Assembly: GCA_037127255.1 (NCBI GenBank) | Contig: JBANSL010000020.1 | Location: forward strand, 58,663,598-58,727,597 | Direction of reading: 5' to 3' | Source of the DNA: Persicaria tinctoria | Taxonomy: Eukaryota > Streptophyta > Magnoliopsida > Caryophyllales > Polygonaceae | DNA length: 64,000 nt | In this document: positions 60,315 to 64,000 of the stretch, piece after piece | Layout: every line of letters starts with the position of its first letter | Position numbering within the stretch: position 1 is the stretch's first letter | Translations under genes and position numbers: made by a program | The notes under the pieces: generated by a model | Told to the model about the DNA's origin: nothing | Seen by the model: the letters and a program-made list of their open reading frames with translations, nothing else | The model's database searches: none

Positions 60315-60584
60315 CTCCCTCCGTCTCGAAATTCATGTCGTTTTAGCATTATGCACAAATTTTAATAAAAACACTCATCCATCAATCAACATCATTATTC
60401 CACTAACTTTTTCATTAATTTTATTACCCACTACATTTTTTAACCAATCAAAACCTTCAAAAAAGTCAACAACACACAAATCAATACAAATCAATAATAT
60501 CCACTACCTAGAAAACCTAAAACGACATCTATTTTGATACAAAACTAAAGAGCTAAAAAGACATGAATTTCGAGACGGAGGGAG
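60315..60584. mobile_element. Stowaway MITE, CTCCCTCCGTCTCG family
   Basis: CTCCCTCCGTCTCGAAATTC at the left, complement at the right; TA at 60313-60314 and 60585-60586; 270 bp. It is the full-length member of an inverted pair with the next element. Confidence 0.88.
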
Positions 60585-60590
60585 TACTTA

Positions 60591-60748
60591 CCCTCCGTCT
60601 TGAAATTCATGTCGTTTTAGCTTTTTTGTTTTGTATCAAAATAGATGTCGTTTTAGTGGAATGATGATGTTGATTGATGGATGGATGAGTGTTTTTATTA
60701 AAATTTGTGGATAAGGCTAAAATGACATCTATTTCGAGACGGAGGGAG
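60591..60748. mobile_element. Internally deleted MITE of the same family, opposite orientation
   Basis: CCCTCCGTCTTGAAATTC at the left and CGAGACGGAGGGAG at the right; TA at 60589-60590 and 60749-60750; 158 bp. Its complement aligns with 60315-60584 except that about 110 central bases are missing. It ends 246 bp before the ATG of the NIMIN-like gene. Confidence 0.85.
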
Positions 60749-60994
60749 TAATAAAATAAAAAAGAATCGTCGACCAAAGGAGTACTTGGTTTACAAAACC
60801 CGGACCCGTTCGTACCAAACCACACCCATTAAAGGATTGAAAGAGCATCTGCGCCCACATCGCCTAATTATCTCCCAAACACACACCAATCCACCTTCAA
60901 TTCGACCTCACCGCCACCGCCACCGCCACCGCCACCGCCACTCAATTCATACATCTCCACATCTAATTGCTCCGGAAAAAACGGAGGATCGATC

Positions 60995-61399
60995 ATGAAA
61001 GCACCTGGTTCGGAGGGCGCACCGGAGCGGAAGCGGAAGCGGCCGCATCCCGATCAGCCACATCTCCGACAACTCAACTCCGGCAATTCCTCCGACATAA
61101 TCGAGGAGGCGGAGGGCACCACGGCCAAGCCTTATCCTGCCACGCCGGGGGACGAGGAGGTCGAGGCGTTCTTCGCCATACTCCGGCGGATGCACGCCGC
61201 CGTCAAGTGCTACGGTAAGAGCGGCCTCGGTGACGGTAACGGGACCAGGAGATGGACTCCGTTGCCTGTGCCGTCACTTAACAGCGGAGCCTCTAAGGTG
61301 AAAAAAACGGAGACGAAAACGAGTGGCCAGGCCAACGACTCCGTTGGTTTTGACCTAAACGTCGTTCCCGCAGAAGCGTCGGAGGCGAACGGTGATTAG
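60995..61399 (+). CDS. NIMIN-like NPR1-interacting regulator with EAR motif
   Basis: NIMIN proteins bind NPR1, the salicylic-acid receptor and co-activator, and damp defence-gene expression. This is an intronless gene of 134 residues. It has a basic N-terminus (ERKRKRPHPD, residues 11-20, a likely nuclear signal) and the NPR1-contact-type block EEVEAFFAILRRMHAAVKCY (about 54-73) with the paired phenylalanines. It ends with a C-terminal EAR repression motif, FDLNVVP (119-125). Size, order and motifs fit the NIMIN1/2 group. The start is the only ATG in frame after the promoter region. A CCGCCA microsatellite lies in the leader (about 60912-60941). Two inverted MITEs lie just upstream and may affect expression. 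Confidence 0.85.
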   Translation: MKAPGSEGAPERKRKRPHPDQPHLRQLNSGNSSDIIEEAEGTTAKPYPATPGDEEVEAFFAILRRMHAAVKCYGKSGLGDGNGTRRWTPLPVPSLNSGASKVKKTETKTSGQANDSVGFDLNVVPAEASEANGD

Positions 61400-62396
61400 A
61401 GTGAGTCGGATGAAACGGGTACCGTTCCGGCCCGTTGGTGCTAACATGCGCACCCGTTGAGCAGGATAACGGGTGGTATAGCCCCTTACGGCTCACGGCA
61501 TCCGTAGAGGTTTTTCAGCATGTGGGGTGTCGGCAGTGGGCCCTTCGATAGAAGCTGCTATATACGAGTCTTTTTATTTTTAGCCTAAATGTATCATTAT
61601 TAATATCCTTTTATTTTAGTTGTTTTCTACCCTTTTTTTTTTTAGCATTTGCTACTTAATAATGTATGCTAAATTACTAATCAATACTATATAAAAACTA
61701 TATAAAACTATATAAAAAATTAATTTTTTATATACACTTAATTTTTGCACGTACTTTAAGGAGTGAAAAACTATATAAAAAATTAATTTTTTAATCAATT
61801 TTTTTACTATATTTAATAAATATTATATTACAGAAAAAACATTTACAAAAAAAATTAATATTTTATATAGTTTTTCACTCATTAAAATACGTGTAAAAAG
61901 TCAACAATCTTATATTTGTGAACGGAGGGGGTATGGAGTACTAAGAGCACCCACAATGGGGGTGTTTTAACCCAAAAATAAGAAATTAATTAATACGGAG
62001 TAAAAAATTGAAGAAGATGGGGGAGTAGTTTAGGAATAATGTGAAAGGTTTCCTACTAGTAAACCTTTAAAAACCAAGAGAGAGAAAAACAATGGAGAGG
62101 AGGTGGGCCAACACGAGGAGAGAGAGTCAGAGTAAAAAAAGAGGTGGGTCCCGATAAAAAAATAAAATTGGGTTTTAAAGGGTTTTAGGGATGTGGGTGA
62201 AAATTTGTATTGAGTTTTTTAAGGAGAGAGAAATATAAAAAGTGGAGTTAAGGAACCCGAGTGAGTTTCACGAATGCGGATGCTAACAATGACTTCTTAA
62301 TAGGACTTAAGAGTGGATGGCAATCCCACCGGCTCCAATTTATTTCGCCCGATTAGATTAATTGAGTGAAAAATATTATATAATTCGGATATTAAA
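61400..62396. other. NIMIN 3' flank and degenerate MITE sequence
   Basis: 3' UTR is likely to about 61600. Between about 61680 and 61936 the tatataaaaaattaatttttt blocks in both orientations and a final gaacggagggggta suggest a decayed Stowaway element. No gene. Confidence 0.45.
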
Positions 62397-62398
62397 TA

Positions 62399-62791
62399 CT
62401 CTCTCCGTTCGGCAAAACTTGTCATTTTAGCTTCTTTTACAAGTTTTAAGGTAATTAACAAATGTACTAATTTACCCTCAATTATTACCCTCTTTTTTTA
62501 CTTTATCGAAAACTACAACTAACAAACTATCAATCATATTAAGGGTATTTTTGTAAAGTGAAAAGCAAAATACATACAATGACAAGGTTTTTTGAACAAA
62601 ACTAACACCCTAAAATGACAAGTTTTTTAGTAAAAGGCGAAAGAATAGTTCGCTTTGTGCTCACTGCGTGGCTGCGTTTTAACACGAGACCCTTGGTTTG
62701 GTCTCCGTGCTTTTGTAACCTGGTTACACCCATCTTATATATATTTACCGGTTCAAAAAAAAACATGACAAGTTTTACCGAACGGAGGGAG
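62399..62791. mobile_element. Stowaway MITE (CTCCCTCCGTTCGG family) carrying a LINE-type insert
   Basis: CTCTCTCCGTTCGGCAAAAC at the left and ACCGAACGGAGGGAG at the right; TA at 62397-62398 and 62792-62793. It matches 54604-54845 closely except for the 138-bp insert and one extra 12-bp target copy. Confidence 0.85.
62627..62764 (+). mobile_element. Very short 5'-truncated non-LTR retrotransposon
   Basis: Flanked by the 12-bp repeat atgacaagtttt at 62615-62626 and 62765-62776. It ends ccggttcaaaaaaaaac, an A-tail. Only 138 bp of a 3' end remain; it could be a LINE or a SINE. Confidence 0.7.
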
Positions 62792-62793
62792 TA

Positions 62794-63879
62794 TGTGATA
62801 ATGAACAGCCAATAGGTGATGAGTTGAATCAAATTCGGGTAAAAGTATCTTTTATTTGTCACCCGATCCGTCCTATGAAATATGTGTATAAATATACACA
62901 TCTCATTTAATATATTAAATGATGTCGTTTTACACTTGCATTGATAATTACATGAACTTTTTTAAAGTTATGTTTTTCTCAGTTTTTCCGTTTGATGAGA
63001 ATTTTCTAGAGAGAGGGAGCCCTCGATGGCTCTCGCCAGTGGCCGACGGTCTGCTTGTCGGAAGCCTATAACTCCTCTTCGAAGGCCCATAACCCCTCTT
63101 CGGAGGCTCTTTCTTCTTCTCGACTGAGGTTCGCCTCGTCGGAAATTCTCTCTTTAGTTTCTAGAGGGAGTGGGGAGTCGGAAAATCCCTTCGGAGCCAC
63201 AAAACATCCGATCGATCGTGGGTCGAGGTGGGTTGCCGCCGCCTCCTGTGCTCCTTTGTAGCGTTTGGAGACGTGCTGCGCCGCCTTGCTCCGGTCACCG
63301 ACATCAAACCCCCGTTCAGGAGCACTACTCCTTCTTCTTCCGAACCCTTCTTCATCGAACAATTCGCTCTCTTACTTTGGGGCTTTTATAGGTCCTTGGT
63401 TGGTGAGCTCGTTTACCCTTTCAATTATATCAGATCCGAACCAATCTGCTTGGAATTTCAGATCTAGGGTTCGTTTCTATACCTGCTGAAATTCCGGCCC
63501 CAAATCCCTCCGACCGGTGTCACTCGCCGTCGTCCTCCTTGCCAGGGTATGGGTATGGTGCTGACTCTCGTCCCTTCCCAGGCGTGAACCAAATTGGTAC
63601 CCCTCGTCTGATTTCGCATCGCCTCTGCCGGATTCGTTCGGACTGGAGGTCCCCGTCGACGTTGGCAGTGGTTTGCCTCGTCGCCTTCTTCCTGGGTCGG
63701 GCGGGTTCGGTGTCGTCCGGGGTTTGTCCCGTCGCCTCCTCGCCGTTGCTTCTCCGGCCGACCTTCACCCCACTCGCCCACTCTTCCTGCTAGTCTTCTC
63801 TCGCTCCTTGGTGAGCCCGGAGTTTGGTGGGTCGGGCCAATCTCGTTGCTTGGGCCTAAAGTGCCCCGTGTTTTTCCCA

Positions 63880-63912
<33 letters not shown>

Positions 63913-64000
63913 ATGAGTAACTTGTGCACAAGGCTTAGGATGTGCATTGTGCACAAAATATTATTCGGTGAAATGTGAAACATTATTCAGTGAAATTTGA
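62794..64000. other. Unassigned GC-richer DNA at the right edge
   Basis: From about 63000 the sequence is GC-richer with overlapping ORFs on both strands, none with a recognised domain. It resembles the 5' region of LINEs or the first exon of a gene but has no clear start. Near the end, ggtgaaatgtgaaacattattc is followed by a similar cagtgaaatttga. Confidence 0.4.
63880..63912. repeat. (TA)n(GA)n compound microsatellite
   Basis: About eight TA units run directly into about eight GA units. Confidence 0.92.

Noticed and set aside
63464..63931. 155-codon minus-strand ORF near the right end
   Set aside because: Low-complexity Arg/Gly composition, overlapped by plus-strand ORFs of similar length; no domain.
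1..64000. CRISPR arrays, rRNA genes, intact tRNA genes, bacterial operons
   Set aside because: None seen. The tRNA-like modules in the two hAT elements do not form complete tRNA sequences by eye.

Overview
The window is nuclear DNA of a eudicot plant. The genes carry spliceosomal introns with GT..AG borders, their protein families are plant-specific or plant-typed, the intergenic DNA is AT-rich, and it is filled with plant transposon families (Stowaway MITEs, hAT and Mutator-type elements, L1-type LINEs, a Ty1/copia element). No prokaryotic, organellar or viral block is seen. I cannot place the species; an asterid is a weak guess.

Layout. 1-11.5 kb is a transposon nest: a Mutator-type inverted-repeat element, a LINE relic split by a second LINE-type insertion that itself carries a hAT element, then a long L1-type LINE on the minus strand whose ORF1 is interrupted by another hAT element. 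11.9-20.2 kb holds two plus-strand genes: mitochondrial-type ribosomal protein bL28 (2 exons) and the Retriever subunit VPS26C (11 exons). 21.9-28.4 kb holds two minus-strand genes: a dirigent gene broken by an 11-bp duplication, and a 9-exon alpha/beta-hydrolase lipase. 31.1-32.6 kb is an intronless ASPG1-like aspartic protease on the plus strand. 33-37.8 kb is repeats. 37.8-43.8 kb holds a peptidyl-tRNA hydrolase (8 exons) and a QWRF-family gene (4 exons), both minus. 45.1-50.0 kb is a complete but disabled copia element. 50.9-51.5 kb is an unrecognised acidic protein gene. 52-59 kb holds three inverted-repeat elements, two of them with GC-rich cargo. 61.0-61.4 kb is a NIMIN-like gene. The last 2.6 kb is repeats and unassigned DNA.

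The genes do not form a pathway; this is ordinary dispersed plant gene order. The lipase and the peptidyl-tRNA hydrolase may be a remnant of conserved order, because as I recall their Arabidopsis homologues (At1g18460 and At1g18440) are near neighbours.

The richest signals are in the mobile DNA. Five hAT elements have exact 8-bp target duplications, and the Mutator-type elements have duplications of about 9 bp. Two hAT elements of one family both carry a tRNA-like A-box/B-box pair at nearly the same spacing. One MITE sits 8 bp from a splice donor, and two MITEs lie as an inverted pair upstream of the NIMIN-like gene. I saw no clearly new protein system.

Exon borders were inferred by eye from frame continuity, splice signals and family conservation, not from transcripts.
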